A stretch of 64,000 nt of DNA from Xanthomonas arboricola pv. guizotiae (GCF_002940205.1 NZ_MDSK01000021.1:27664-91663), one strand, 5' to 3'. Counted from the first letter of the stretch, positions 10,001-19,277 are shown. Translations and numbers: made by a program. Notes: generated from the sequence alone by a model not told the origin.

Positions 10001-10685
10001 TGCCGGCTCCTCACGTACACGCCAACGCGTGGTGTGGCGTACGCGGGTGTAGCCGCGCATAACTGCGGCGCGTGGGTGTGCGACGTACGCCGTGCGTGTA
10101 GTGGCGGTTGTGCCTGAGCCGCTGCGCCGATGCCAGGCGGTGCAGGTATTGGTCGCGCGTTCGACCGGCAGCGGCATCCATGTGCTGCCGAAGCGCGGGG
10201 ATGTGCCGAAGCTGCCGGCCAGGGTGTCATTCACCATGCGGGTTCTCCAACTGCGGGGGCACGCGCTGAGCACGGTATGCGGCGGGTTGGTCGCTCTGCA
10301 GGTGCCACGGTGACGACCAGCTCGCCGTTGCGCATGCTTATGTTGAGTTTGCTGCCGATGGTGCGACGTCCCCCTCATTGCAGGAGGAGCCTCGCCAAGG
10401 CACGAGTTCCCAGGCCTGTCGTTTGCGGGTTGGTAACCTAGCTTGTGAACTCCGGGCCGCGCTTTATCAAAACATCTGGTCGACGAACACAAGACGTGCC
10501 GCCCAGGCATCAAGCCGCTCACATCAGGACCACGGTCAAGATTTCGTGATGGGTGCCGCTAAACAGTAACCCGCACCAAGCAAATTTACCTGACTGAACG
10601 AATCGACTGCCAAGGTAGCTTCAGGCTGCCTAATCTCCCGTTCCCATCGGCTATCCCCACCCCACCCGCAGCACAAGGCCCCGCC
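10001..10685. other. gene-free stretch upstream of sigma factor and chemoreceptor
   Basis: Apart from repeat copy A (10078-10363) and the sigma-factor leader, I see no gene. Open frames here are either the repeat or lack start signals. It must contain the promoters for the minus-strand sigma factor and the plus-strand chemoreceptor; no clear boxes were found. Confidence 0.45.
10078..10363. repeat. direct repeat copy A (contains truncated symE 3' end)
   Basis: About 286 bp closely similar, in the same orientation, to 13386-13667. It shares long identical runs such as GGTATTGGTCGCGCGTTCGA. Its right part, read on the minus strand, is the last about 20 codons of the symE-like gene (SKLNISMRNGELVVTV), here without its 5' part or stop. 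The two copies bracket the chemoreceptor gene. Confidence 0.8.
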
Positions 10686-12941
10686 ATGCTAACCACGATA
10701 AAGAGCAAATTCTTACTGGCATTGTTCGGAACGCTGATTCCGAGCATCGCGCTCTGCCTATTTCTATTGAATAGCCTTCACACTTCCAAGAACAATGTTG
10801 GCACGCTCTACAATCGAGACTTCACAGGCTCTGCGCTTGCCAGCAGCATCGACGGTCAACTGACCCGGGTCGACATCAATATCCTGCGCATGATTGCTAT
10901 CGGCACGCCCGAACTGATCGCACAGTGGAAACAGGAGAACGAAAAGCGATTCACTCAAGTGGCTGCCAGCATCGTTGAGCTAAAATATTTGCTAAGCCAG
11001 GAAAAGGAACATACGGCTAAGTTGCAAGCAATCACGGCGAGCTATGCGTTGATGCAAGCAGGGATGCAGCGCCAAGTTGAGTTGATCGAAGCGGGCGATA
11101 TTCCGGGAGGCGCCGAAGTCAATCGGACTCAGGTCAAAGACAATGCCGATGCTACCTTCGCTGGGCTTGCCACACTTCGTGAGGAGCTCGGCAATTCAGC
11201 CAAGCTACGTTATCAGCAGCAGCAGGAAGCCAACACGCGTGCAATGACACTCTCCGCAATCGCGCTAGGGCTGATTACCTTGGCTGGTATCAGCATTGCC
11301 CTGATACTTGGCAATACAATTTCTCGTTCGATTCGAACGGCAGTGACAGCTGTCGAACACTTGTCAAACGGAGTGCTCAATGTCGATGTCAAGGTCACGG
11401 GTAAGGATGAAACCGTGCAACTGGCCGAAGCGGTCTATCGCATACGTGACCGTCTGCAGGGAGTCATTGCGGCGCAGCTAGAGATGGCACGCCAGCACGA
11501 TGCTGGTGAGGTCAGCTATCGCATGGATGAAGAAGCGTTTCCAGGCGAGTATGGCCATATGGTGCGCGACGCCAATGCCTTGACCAACTCGCACATTGAA
11601 ATCATGATGCGCTTGGCAAAGATTACAGGACGTTACGCGGTTGGTGATCTCTCTGAGGATATGGATCGGCTACCTGGCGAAAAAGCTGTGCTCACCGAAA
11701 CGATGGACCAGGTCAAGCACAATCTGAAAGCAATCAATCAGGAGATAAGTCACCTCGCCTCAGCTGCAGCAGCAGGGGACTTTAGCGTGCGCGGCGATGC
11801 CGAACGTTTCCAATACGATTTCCGCGTCATGGTGGAGAGCTTGAATCAGCTGATGGCCACCGCCGACACCAACCTGCATTCGCTGTCTTCGCTGCTGCAG
11901 CTCATCGCCGCAGGAGACCTGACCGCACGCATGACCGGCGAGTTTAACGGTGTGTTCGCGCAAATGCGCGATGACGCCAACACCACTGCCGCGCAGCTTG
12001 CCGAGATCGTTGGCCGCATCCAGCAGTCGGCGGTGTCGATCAACTCGGCGGCCAGCGAGATTGCCGCCGGCAACCAGGATCTGTCGCAGCGCACCGAACA
12101 ACAGGCGGCCAACCTGGAAGAAACCGCCGCGTCGATGGAAGAACTGACCTCCACCGTGCGCCGGAACGCCGAACATGCGCGTCAAGCCAACCAGCTGGCG
12201 ATCGGCGCGGCAGGCGTGGCGTCCCAAGGCGGCGAGATCGTGAGCAAGGTCGTGGGGACCATGGCCGGGATTGAAGCATCGTCCAAGAAGATTGCGGACA
12301 TCATCAGCGTCATCGACGGCATCTCTTTTCAGACCAACATCCTGGCGTTGAATGCGGCAGTGGAAGCAGCACGCGCAGGGGACCAGGGCCGCGGATTTGC
12401 CGTGGTTGCCTCGGAAGTGCGCACGCTGGCCCAGCGCTCCACTGCCGCGGCCAAGGAGATCAAGACCCTGATCGACGACTCGGTCGAACGCGTCGCCGAA
12501 GGCTCGACGCTGGTGCATACGGCAGGCACCACGATGGCCGAGATCGTCTCCAGCGTGCAGCGCGTGACCGACATCATGGGTGAGATCTCCGCAGCCTCCC
12601 AGGAACAGTCGGCAGGCATCGAGCAGGTCAACATCACGGTCACGCAGATGGACGAAACGACGCAGCAGAACGCAGCCCTGGTCGAGGAAGCGACGGCGGC
12701 GGCCCGTGCGATGGAAGAGCAAGCCACGCAGCTGACCGAGGCGGTGGCGGTTTTCAAGATCGACGGACAGAAAGCTGTTCCGGTCGGCGCAGCTGCTGGC
12801 ACATCAGCCATTGCCAAGTCCGGAAGCAGGAAAACGGCAGCGCCCCTGAAGACACCTGCAAAGGTTGTCCCGCACAGGGCAGCCCGCAAACTCGAGTCCG
12901 TCACCGGCGCAACGGACGGCGCAGGCTGGCAGGAGTTCTGA
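10686..12941 (+). CDS. methyl-accepting chemotaxis protein with C-terminal CheR/CheB tether
   Basis: 751-residue inner-membrane chemoreceptor. TM1 is about 10-30, a helical periplasmic sensor fills 31-188, TM2 ([16 protein letters not shown]) is about 190-211, and a HAMP domain follows. A further HAMP-like section extends to about 470. The cytoplasmic signalling domain has the hairpin tip [20 protein letters not shown] and [13 protein letters not shown], typical of CheA/CheW binding. The chain ends in GWQEF, a W-x-x-F pentapeptide of the sort that recruits CheR/CheB. No che genes adjoin, so it would plug into an array encoded elsewhere. The ligand is unknown. The ATG at 10686 has only a weak AAGG upstream. 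Confidence 0.93.
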   Translation: MLTTIKSKFLLALFGTLIPSIALCLFLLNSLHTSKNNVGTLYNRDFTGSALASSIDGQLTRVDINILRMIAIGTPELIAQWKQENEKRFTQVAASIVELKYLLSQEKEHTAKLQAITASYALMQAGMQRQVELIEAGDIPGGAEVNRTQVKDNADATFAGLATLREELGNSAKLRYQQQQEANTRAMTLSAIALGLITLAGISIALILGNTISRSIRTAVTAVEHLSNGVLNVDVKVTGKDETVQLAEAVYRIRDRLQGVIAAQLEMARQHDAGEVSYRMDEEAFPGEYGHMVRDANALTNSHIEIMMRLAKITGRYAVGDLSEDMDRLPGEKAVLTETMDQVKHNLKAINQEISHLASAAAAGDFSVRGDAERFQYDFRVMVESLNQLMATADTNLHSLSSLLQLIAAGDLTARMTGEFNGVFAQMRDDANTTAAQLAEIVGRIQQSAVSINSAASEIAAGNQDLSQRTEQQAANLEETAASMEELTSTVRRNAEHARQANQLAIGAAGVASQGGEIVSKVVGTMAGIEASSKKIADIISVIDGISFQTNILALNAAVEAARAGDQGRGFAVVASEVRTLAQRSTAAAKEIKTLIDDSVERVAEGSTLVHTAGTTMAEIVSSVQRVTDIMGEISAASQEQSAGIEQVNITVTQMDETTQQNAALVEEATAAARAMEEQATQLTEAVAVFKIDGQKAVPVGAAAGTSAIAKSGSRKTAAPLKTPAKVVPHRAARKLESVTGATDGAGWQEF

Positions 12942-13222
12942 CCCAGACACCGTGGGCCCAGGTTTCTGGGTCCACCGGGTTCTGATCCGACACATCCTTC
13001 CGCAGGACCAAGCGATGGCAAACGCTTGTCCTGCATGGTCGTGTCCGCTATAAGGTCGCTGAGCGGGCTTAACAGCACCGACATAGTGGCTAGGTAAATC
13101 TGACCCTGAGGTTTCCCCACATTTTTTCCGGCGAGATGAAGCACTTGGTGCGCCAGGGTGTGGAAGAAGGTGCGCGCATGGGGCACGCTTCAAGGTGACT
13201 AAGCCAGAGAAGAGTGCTGACC
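12942..13222. other. spacer with IS4-type 5' flank
   Basis: No gene is seen. From about 13092 the sequence reads AGGTAAATCTGACCC, a motif that recurs at 17706 and 17851, and runs up to the transposase stump. It is probably the left flank of a partial insertion sequence. Confidence 0.4.
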
Positions 13223-13385
13223 ATGCGCGCCAGCGAAGTATTGCAGAAGTGCCTGTCCAACTCACTCTCCGGGATGCATGCATTACGCCAACGCGCCTTG
13301 TTGCGCGCGGTTGAAGCGCTGTTGCACGGAGGTCGGCTGACCCTGATCGACCTTGCACGTGCCTGGCCCGGCGCGACGCGGGTAC
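13223..13385 (+). pseudogene. IS4-family transposase, N-terminal stump
   Basis: About 54 codons beginning MRASEVLQKCLSNSLSGM and running through LIDLARAWPGATRVRA match the N-terminal region of IS4-type transposases common in Xanthomonas. Similarity stops at 13385, where repeat copy B begins, so the DDE catalytic domain is absent. The start is preceded by a short AGAAGAG stretch. This is a dead fragment that marks a rearrangement point. Confidence 0.6.
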
Positions 13386-13667
13386 GTGCGACGTACGCCG
13401 TGCGTATGGCGGTGGTGTCTGAGGCGCTGCGTCGATGCCGGGTGGTGCAGGTATTGGTCGCGCGTTCGACCGGCAGCGGCATCCATGTGCTGCCGAAGCG
13501 CGGGTATCTGGCGAAAGTGCCAGCCAGGGTGTCATTCACCAAGCGAGTTCTCCAACTGCAGGTCCGTTGCGCGGCGCGGGGCGCGGCGGGTTGGTCACTT
13601 TGCAGGTGCTACGGTGACGACCAACTCGCCGTTGCGCATGCTTATGTTGAGTTTGCTGCCGATGGTG
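13386..13667. repeat. direct repeat copy B (contains symE-like 3' end)
   Basis: Partner of copy A at 10078-10363. Read on the minus strand it holds the final codons and stop of the symE-like gene and about 210 bp beyond, including a GTG-initiated short frame (VNDTLAG) with a GGAG site that is also conserved in copy A. The left border coincides with the end of the transposase stump. Confidence 0.8.
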
Positions 13668-13948
13668 AAGCCGAGTTGTTCCAGCCAGCGGCCGCGTAGG
13701 CGCAGTGTGGGGATGCGTTGGTGGCTGTCGGGGTAGTAGCCGTAGCCGACGGTGCAGTGTTGCGGGGCACGCGGGTGGCCTGGGCGGCGCGGCTTGTTGG
13801 GATCGGGGCGGGGCTCGGGGATGGGGGTGCGCTCGAGGTAGGGCCGCGGCGGGATCGAGGGATCGAGCGAGTGCCAGCCGATTTCGGTGGGTGGTGGCAC
13901 GGTGGCGCGCTTGCGCGCTGGCTTGGGACTGGACGTGGGTCGACGCAT
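13595..13948 (-). CDS. SymE-like toxin (AbrB-fold, type I TA family)
   Basis: 117-residue protein. The C-terminal half, TVGYGYYPDSHQRIPTLRLR then GRWLEQLGFTIGSKLNISMR, fits SymE, the SOS-induced endoribonuclease-like toxin derived from an AbrB/MazE fold. The N-terminal half is basic, Pro-rich and probably disordered. A strong GGAGG site precedes the ATG at 13948. E. coli SymE is silenced by the antisense RNA SymR over its 5' end; an antisense transcript here is possible but not shown. The 3' end is duplicated at 10.3 kb. The family call is good; toxicity is inference. Confidence 0.75.
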   Translation of the reverse strand: MRRPTSSPKPARKRATVPPPTEIGWHSLDPSIPPRPYLERTPIPEPRPDPNKPRRPGHPRAPQHCTVGYGYYPDSHQRIPTLRLRGRWLEQLGFTIGSKLNISMRNGELVVTVAPAK

Positions 13949-14464
13949 GGCAAAGCCCTCCTTGACGAACAGGCCCCGCCGCCGGGTGGCGACGGGATGT
14001 CGGGAGGTTAGAAACCGAAGACAGACGGCGGGCGTATTTCCCCGAAGGGTGTTGTATTAGCCGCCCTCCCGACGCAGGCAACGCGTCGGCTGCGCCAGCA
14101 GGAAGCTGCAGGCACAAAAAACCCACCGGGATTTCGGAGGTGGGTACCGCTGTCTTAGGAGTTTCTACGCTCCGTGGCCAAAAGACTGCTACGCGCTGCG
14201 TGACATGTCAACTGGCTGATGCTGGCAATCTGGAAAGCGTTGATGGAAGATCCTTGCGTCAACGTTTGAAGCAGCAGGGTCAGAGTTGGATTGAACCTAG
14301 AGAGATTGCTACTCCAAGCGCATCCCCACCCTCCCGCAAATAGCTTTACGTTCCCTCGCTATCCATCACTATCGCGCCACTCAGATTCGGGCGCGATAGT
14401 GCATGACACGAACGGCGCGAATGAGAATTGGCCAGCAGCGCGATGTCGCGTGAGTAGGATTCCA
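13949..14464. other. gene-free stretch before the effector/immunity operon
   Basis: No gene with translation signals is seen. It holds a minus-strand terminator (14116-14146) and a GGGTCAGAGT motif (14277-14286) that mirrors CTGACCC motifs at 13.1 and 17.7-17.9 kb. The promoter of the downstream operon should lie at its right end. Confidence 0.4.
14116..14146 (-). terminator. Rho-independent terminator on minus strand, orphan
   Basis: Read on the minus strand, ACCCACC and GGTGGGT pair around a ten-base loop and are followed by six T. No minus-strand gene ends just to its right, so it may have lost its gene. Confidence 0.6.
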
Positions 14465-15154
14465 ATGATAAAAATTAGCTTCCGAAACCTGCTTCCCTTG
14501 TTGCTGCTTTCACTAGCGCTGCCAAGTGCATGTGCTCGCACGCCCCATGAAGCAAAGCGGGATGCAGGCACGCCATCTGCTGCGACAGTGACGCCGCCGC
14601 CTCAAGAGAAAAGCAGAGGTACCGACAACGGCGCCGTCCTCGTCTCTGCGAACACCACTCTGCAAGAATTGCAGCGCCGGCTGCTGCGCTTCATTGATGG
14701 ACTGACAGTGCCAGCGGATCTGGACTATCCCCAGATGGAGTCAGCACTTGGCATCAAACTTGGACCACCGTCTGATCCGGCATACCCGTGGCGTGAAGTA
14801 AAGGAGGTTTCTCTGGCCGATGGCTATGAGCTCTACGCGACGCATCGCCCAACAAACGATGGATTCTCGCGAATAGAGGTTGCAGTGACTCCACCTGACC
14901 ATAGCGACCCCACGCGCGTGCCTACGTCCACCTGCATCTGGCAAGCAGAAGCACTCTCCAAAGCGCTCGAAGGGATGGGATACACGCGCGGCGGCCAGCG
15001 GCCGTTTCAGGGTGGATGGCTACGCCAGCATTGGCGCGCGATCAACGGCGGAAATCAGATTCTTTCGGTCTCATTGCTTCTTTATCGAACCAATGACCAA
15101 GGCAGTCGCCAAGAGTGCGTTTACAGCATGAAGATCGATGGAGGCAAGCCATGA
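14465..15154 (+). CDS. candidate X-T4SS immunity lipoprotein 1
   Basis: 229 residues: a hydrophobic signal (LLPLLLLSLALPSAC) ending in a lipobox-like LPSAC, a Thr/Pro/Ala linker, then a globular domain ending RGGQRPFQGGWLRQHW and ECVYSMKIDGG. It is a clear paralogue of the next gene. In Xanthomonas, X-T4SS effectors are encoded beside periplasmic lipoprotein inhibitors that protect the producer; the position directly before an XVIPCD protein makes that role likely. AGGA lies five bases before the ATG, and the stop overlaps the next start (ATGA). Role is inference from context. Confidence 0.75.
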   Translation: MIKISFRNLLPLLLLSLALPSACARTPHEAKRDAGTPSAATVTPPPQEKSRGTDNGAVLVSANTTLQELQRRLLRFIDGLTVPADLDYPQMESALGIKLGPPSDPAYPWREVKEVSLADGYELYATHRPTNDGFSRIEVAVTPPDHSDPTRVPTSTCIWQAEALSKALEGMGYTRGGQRPFQGGWLRQHWRAINGGNQILSVSLLLYRTNDQGSRQECVYSMKIDGGKP

Positions 15155-15876
15155 AATGGGGCCCTCGAAGAGTAGAGCTTGTTAATACCGAACAGACCAG
15201 AACAGGAAGAAGATTTTTTCCCCTATTGTTGCTGCTCCTTGCGGCTGGACTTCAGGGCGCGTGCGCCGATCCTAAAACGGATTCCGCTACGTCATCTGCG
15301 TCAGCACCAGCACCAGCACCAGCCATTGTCCAGGATACGATTGCGGGCGATCGCTCGGAGCGAAACATGCCCAGCATTAGCTCTCAAGAGCTAGAGGCTA
15401 GGTTGCTTAGGTTTGTCGATGGATTCAAGTCACCGGCCGACATGAATTACATACGCCTTGAGGCCGCACTGGACGCAAAGTTCGGCGGGACCTCAGACTC
15501 TGTGCATCCTTTTTACATCATGAAGAATATTCCCCTGAGTGACGGGTACACTTTTTACGCAACCCATGTACCCGCAGAAAAAATCTTCTCGAGTATGGAA
15601 GTCGCCGTCGGTCTACCAGAACGTATCGACCCAACGCGTACGCCTACCTCGCGTTGCGTTTGGGATGCAACAACCCTGTCACAAAAACTGGAGGAGATGG
15701 GCTACAAGCGTGGTGGGCAAAGGCCTTTCCAGGGAGGATGGCTGCGTCAGCACTGGCGCTCGCTCAACAATGGAAAACAAGGCTTCTCCGTCGCGTTGCT
15801 GATCTACCGAACCAGTCAGGACAGTGGTTCGCGCGAATGCGCCTACGGCATGCAGATTGATGGGGGCAACGCATGA
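15151..15876 (+). CDS. candidate X-T4SS immunity lipoprotein 2
   Basis: 241 residues, paralogous to the preceding protein: shared LLRF[IV]DG near the domain start, DPTR.PTS.C[IV]W, and the near-identical GGQRPFQGGWLRQHWR block. The N-terminal hydrophobic stretch LLLLLLAAGLQGAC ends in a cysteine that may be lipidated, although Gln at -3 is atypical for a lipobox. A low-complexity Ser/Ala/Pro linker (ASAPAPAPAP) follows. It overlaps both neighbours by ATGA junctions, so the three genes form a tight operon. Tandem immunity copies suggest protection against divergent versions of the toxin. Confidence 0.75.
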   Translation: MKWGPRRVELVNTEQTRTGRRFFPLLLLLLAAGLQGACADPKTDSATSSASAPAPAPAIVQDTIAGDRSERNMPSISSQELEARLLRFVDGFKSPADMNYIRLEAALDAKFGGTSDSVHPFYIMKNIPLSDGYTFYATHVPAEKIFSSMEVAVGLPERIDPTRTPTSRCVWDATTLSQKLEEMGYKRGGQRPFQGGWLRQHWRSLNNGKQGFSVALLIYRTSQDSGSRECAYGMQIDGGNA

Positions 15877-17052
15877 TACGTGTCGACCCAAGAATTGAGC
15901 CCCTGCTGGCACAGATGGCAAACGATCCGCGCCTTCCAAAAGAGGCCGAGTCCAGTATTCGTCAAGCGCTATCGGAATCTCCCTACCTATCGAGTTTGCT
16001 TGGTAATGCGATAGAGAAGGGGCATATCGGATCGATCGCGGTCTCGCATGGCCAGAACAACGGCGGTCATTTCCAAGATGGCAAGAATGGCAGCGCCGGC
16101 ACGCTCAACATCAGCGCAGCAGCGTTCAGCGAATTCACGGGCGCGCAGCGTATTGACTACATCACTGAAGTACTTGGGCATGAAACGATGCATGGTGTGC
16201 TGGCAGAGCACCGGACTCAAGCGCTGGCGGAGTTCGCAAAGACAATGGGCAACCGGATGCAGGAGGCGCACGAGAATCGCGAGGGTCAGGTCGACCTTAC
16301 CGGGCCAACACGCGTCTATCTGGATAGCACCCGGGAGGATGAGGCGCTCTCAGAGATTTCAGGCATGCGTGCACTTCATGACCGCATCAAGCATCAGAAC
16401 CCTGGCATGCCTGATAAAATGGTCGAGCTTCGACTGCTCCAGCGCTCGACTACGCGTTGTGTGGAAAGAGACGTTGCTCCACCGCAGTTTGCCAACGGAT
16501 TGACATATCAAGAGCTCACCACGCGCCCGTTCTCACGTAATGATGCGCTGACAAAGTCGGTGGAAGAGTGCTTCTACGACAGTCGCGGCACGCTGGGCCC
16601 TCATAGCGACTCCGATTACCGGAACTACTACGGTGTCAATCCGATCAGTCACATCGCGCAAAACTACGCGCATCTGGCGCATGACCGCCAGCCTCCGGAA
16701 GTCCGCATCGATCTCAAATCCTTGGGCCTGGACCCAAGACAGCTGGAGCGCAACGGGCTGGACCTCGGGTCTGCGAAGACCTTCAACGTCGTTGACCTTG
16801 GCAAGGACGGCTATGGCATGGTCCAGCTCAAGGACACTGGCGCACGCGGCGTTAGCTCTCCCAATCTTGCGACACCGAATGAGCCAAGCCGCACATTGAC
16901 CCCTGCAGAAGCGGGGCACCCGGACCATGCCATGCATCAGCAGATCCGAAGCAAAGTGGAGCAGCTAGACGCCGCCAACGGCCGCACGTTTGACGCCACC
17001 AGTGAACGAATGACAGCCAGTCTGCTGACGCTAGCCAAAGACAATGGGCTAA

Positions 17053-17203
17053 GGAACCTCTGAACAACTCTTGGCGTTGCGAGCGAACTTGGGATTTCGC
17101 TTGATCACGACAATCTCCGTTGCTGAAAATCAATCACTTACGCGTGATGGCTCCAACCTCAGGCGTCGATCAGAAGTCTATCGAGGAGTTGTTCAGAGCT
17201 TCC
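17053..17203 (+). mobile_element. 151-bp MITE, IS5-type, copy 1
   Basis: Terminal inverted repeats GGAACCTCTGAACAACTC and its right-end counterpart (GGAAGCTCTGAACAACTC in complement) differ at one base. It is flanked by a 4-bp target duplication CTAA (17049-17052 and 17204-17207), as made by the IS5 group. There is no coding capacity. It is identical over 151 bp to copy 2 in reverse orientation, so both moved recently. Confidence 0.92.
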
Positions 17204-17393
17204 CTAACCCGGGTGGATCACGTGCTGCTCAGCGAAAAGACCAAAGACTCGCCCACTGCGCAGACCTTGTTTGTAGTGCAAGGCGATCCAAAGGATCCGG
17301 CCATGCTGCGCGCCCATATGCCAACGGCCGACGCCGCGCAGCGGCCTGTTCAAGAGAGCTTTACGCAACTGGAATCTGTCAACCAGCGCTTAG

Positions 17394-17544
17394 GGAAGCT
17401 CTGAACAACTCCTCGATAGACTTCTGATCGACGCCTGAGGTTGGAGCCATCACGCGTAAGTGATTGATTTTCAGCAACGGAGATTGTCGTGATCAAGCGA
17501 AATCCCAAGTTCGCTCGCAACGCCAAGAGTTGTTCAGAGGTTCC
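17394..17544 (-). mobile_element. 151-bp MITE, IS5-type, copy 2 (inverted)
   Basis: Exact reverse complement of copy 1 over 151 bp, flanked by its own target duplication TTAG (17390-17393 and 17545-17548). The different duplication shows an independent insertion, not a local inversion. The pair bounds a 190-bp piece of the effector's delivery domain. Confidence 0.92.
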
Positions 17545-17889
17545 TTAGCGCATGAGCGCACGCAAGAAATGGCGATCGAACAGCAGCGCTCACAGGAGCA
17601 ACAACAGCGCGGCCCCGTTCCGTCGCTTTGAGGCGATGACGTGCCCGCACTTGTCATCATCAAAGGCTAGCAGCTCTTGATCAACAAGGAACGGCGCTGA
17701 TTCCTAAGTGAATCTGACCCGTTCTTCACTAAGCAGACGAAACCGTGGCAGTCGTTCGATTGTGCTTCGATAGATTGAAAGACCTCTTACTTGCTTGCGC
17801 ATGCGCTAGTTTTTATGTAACAACCAGGAGAGCGGGCAGGTGGACTTTTTAAGTAAACCTGACCCCATTATTTCTCAACTATTGCACAT

Positions 17890-18558
17890 TTACTCGACCA
17901 CCAAGCTGTCACGGTCTTTGTAAAGTGATGACCGGCCGATATTTCCGCGATATTTGAGCTTAGTCTTGAGAAAATGAGTACAAACTCTCTCGAAGGTAGG
18001 GTCAACTCGTGGATCAAAGAAAACATTCTCTATAAGGTCATGGGGGTCTACCGGCACGCGAAGAGAGTCTAAAACTAGTGTATTATCGGCACGCCTGTCG
18101 TCCACCACAATTCTTACTTCAGATTCGTGATCGAATGCGTCGCGCTTAATTAGAAGCGCATCAGCCGCCCGCCGCGCTGTGTAATTCACACGCAATTCGT
18201 CAGCAATTTTAGATATCTCTTTGTTAATTTTTTTTGCGGAGGCGTATCGAACGTCTTTGACCAGCCAACCAATCTCTCTTATTTCTTTGAAGGACCGCAA
18301 GGACTTAAATAACTTCTGCTTTGTAGTGCGTATACGGATTCCTGTGCGATCCTGTGAGTAAATCCGCCACATGGCATCTGACACAGACTTCTTGCACCAG
18401 CACTGAGCAAAGAAACGATCTGAACGCTGATGTTTGAGGATTCTTTCGTATGGGTCATCCCACGACGCCGGAGATGCTAGATAAAGTTCCTTCGTATCGA
18501 ACAAGTCGACAACGTGTCTGAAGCTTGTGATTCTATAGAGGAAGGAAGATGTAGACAT
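17890..18558 (-). CDS. DUF2971 family protein
   Basis: 222 residues. The N-terminus FLYRITSFRHVVDLF then ELYLASPASWDDPYE (W33-D-D-P-Y-E38) matches the DUF2971 signature (Y-[RK]-Y, L-x-x-x-P-x-x-[FW]-[ND]-D-P-[FY]-E); HESEVRIVVDD further on fits the same family. Its biochemistry is unknown to me, but members are often found in variable, defence-rich loci. The ATG at 18558 is preferred; a TTG at 18573 would bring it within five bases of the upstream stop. Codon use is AT-rich compared with neighbours. Third gene of the minus-strand block with the HEPN-like protein and ATPase. Confidence 0.78.
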   Translation of the reverse strand: MSTSSFLYRITSFRHVVDLFDTKELYLASPASWDDPYERILKHQRSDRFFAQCWCKKSVSDAMWRIYSQDRTGIRIRTTKQKLFKSLRSFKEIREIGWLVKDVRYASAKKINKEISKIADELRVNYTARRAADALLIKRDAFDHESEVRIVVDDRRADNTLVLDSLRVPVDPHDLIENVFFDPRVDPTFERVCTHFLKTKLKYRGNIGRSSLYKDRDSLVVE

Positions 18559-18578
18559 GTTAGGGACTACCAATTGGG

Positions 18579-19277
18579 TTAAGCCGAACTGCGAATAGGT
18601 TTCGGCTTGGATGAAATTTTAGGCAGCAACGCCGCCACATCCGAATGCAGCGCCTTGCAATACTGATTCATTAAAACGGAAATCGCATCGCGATTGATTG
18701 TCAGCTGTTCGATCCAGGTTTCCTTAGACGCCCGATAAAGGTCTTCGGCCATCTTGACCCACTCGCGATTGTTGGTCGCGTGGACTGCTAAGAAAGAAAA
18801 GGTGGATAACTCACGCATCCGCTCGTCGTTAAATGCGCGGTCATGAACGTGACTGCCACGCTCAGAGACAATTTGCGACAGATGCAGTCGAACGTTCTTT
18901 TGCAGTTTTTCATATCGGTCTTTTGCCGTGGGCAGGCCTCGTTTCTGTCGCAGGCGAAGTATGGTCTTAGCGTATGAATCCATCCGCTCGTTCAAGATGT
19001 AAACCTCTTGAATGTAGAACGTGAGGTGGTACATAAGATAGTCGTATAGCTTCAGGTCTCTCCTGCGAGGCGCGCGGCTTTTGATGAATGACAGACAAAG
19101 GTCTAGGCGATCGATTGCATCAGTTAGCTCGGTGAAGCGGCGAAAGACGGCGTCGATAAGCAACAGCTCTTCTGCGTTATGTGCGGCCGGATTCGATGCA
19201 TCGTCAGGCTTGACCACGGACGAAATCCAATCGATCAAAAGTTCTTGGAATTTTTCCAGGTCGTTCTTGACCTTCAT
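18579..19277 (-). CDS. hypothetical protein with HEPN-like RxxxxH motif
   Basis: 232 residues, predicted mostly alpha-helical, not recognised by name. SERGSHVHDR contains R140 and H145 (R-x4-H), the spacing of HEPN ribonuclease motifs, set between two long helices as in HEPN four-helix bundles. The C-terminus is basic (KISSKPKPIRSSA). It lies 21 bp before the DUF2971 start and 109 bp after the ATPase stop, same strand, same low GC. If it is a HEPN RNase, the ATPase could be its sensor or regulator. This is inference from one motif and context. Confidence 0.65.
   Translation of the reverse strand: MKVKNDLEKFQELLIDWISSVVKPDDASNPAAHNAEELLLIDAVFRRFTELTDAIDRLDLCLSFIKSRAPRRRDLKLYDYLMYHLTFYIQEVYILNERMDSYAKTILRLRQKRGLPTAKDRYEKLQKNVRLHLSQIVSERGSHVHDRAFNDERMRELSTFSFLAVHATNNREWVKMAEDLYRASKETWIEQLTINRDAISVLMNQYCKALHSDVAALLPKISSKPKPIRSSA

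Larger units (their letters stand above)
15873..17631 (+). pseudogene. X-T4SS effector, HExxH metalloprotease-type, with XVIPCD; broken by two MITEs
   Basis: Toxin-like protein translated as 396 residues to a stop at 17063. Residues 103-107 are HETMH (HExxH zinc-protease motif) within EVLGHETMHGVL, and acidic residues in EDEALSEISG may supply the third ligand. From about residue 340 it has the start of the XVIPCD (HPDHAMHQQI, then LTLAKDNGL), the C-terminal signal for Xanthomonas type IV secretion. A 151-bp MITE interrupts it at 17053. The domain continues in another frame (TRVDHVLLSEKTKD) at 17205-17393, is cut again by an inverted copy, and finishes with a Gln-rich tail to the TGA at 17631. 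Deleting both insertions and one target duplication each restores 482 codons. The translated product lacks most of the delivery domain. Confidence 0.82.

Noticed and set aside
13090..13542. Minus-strand frame starting VNDTLAG downstream of symE
   Set aside because: It has a GGAG site, but the frame lies in duplicated DNA, runs antisense through the transposase stump, and differs from copy A without a coding-type substitution pattern.
14270..14300. tRNA T-arm-like GGTTCAATCC on the minus strand
   Set aside because: The stem does not pair properly and no acceptor, D or anticodon arms could be built around it.
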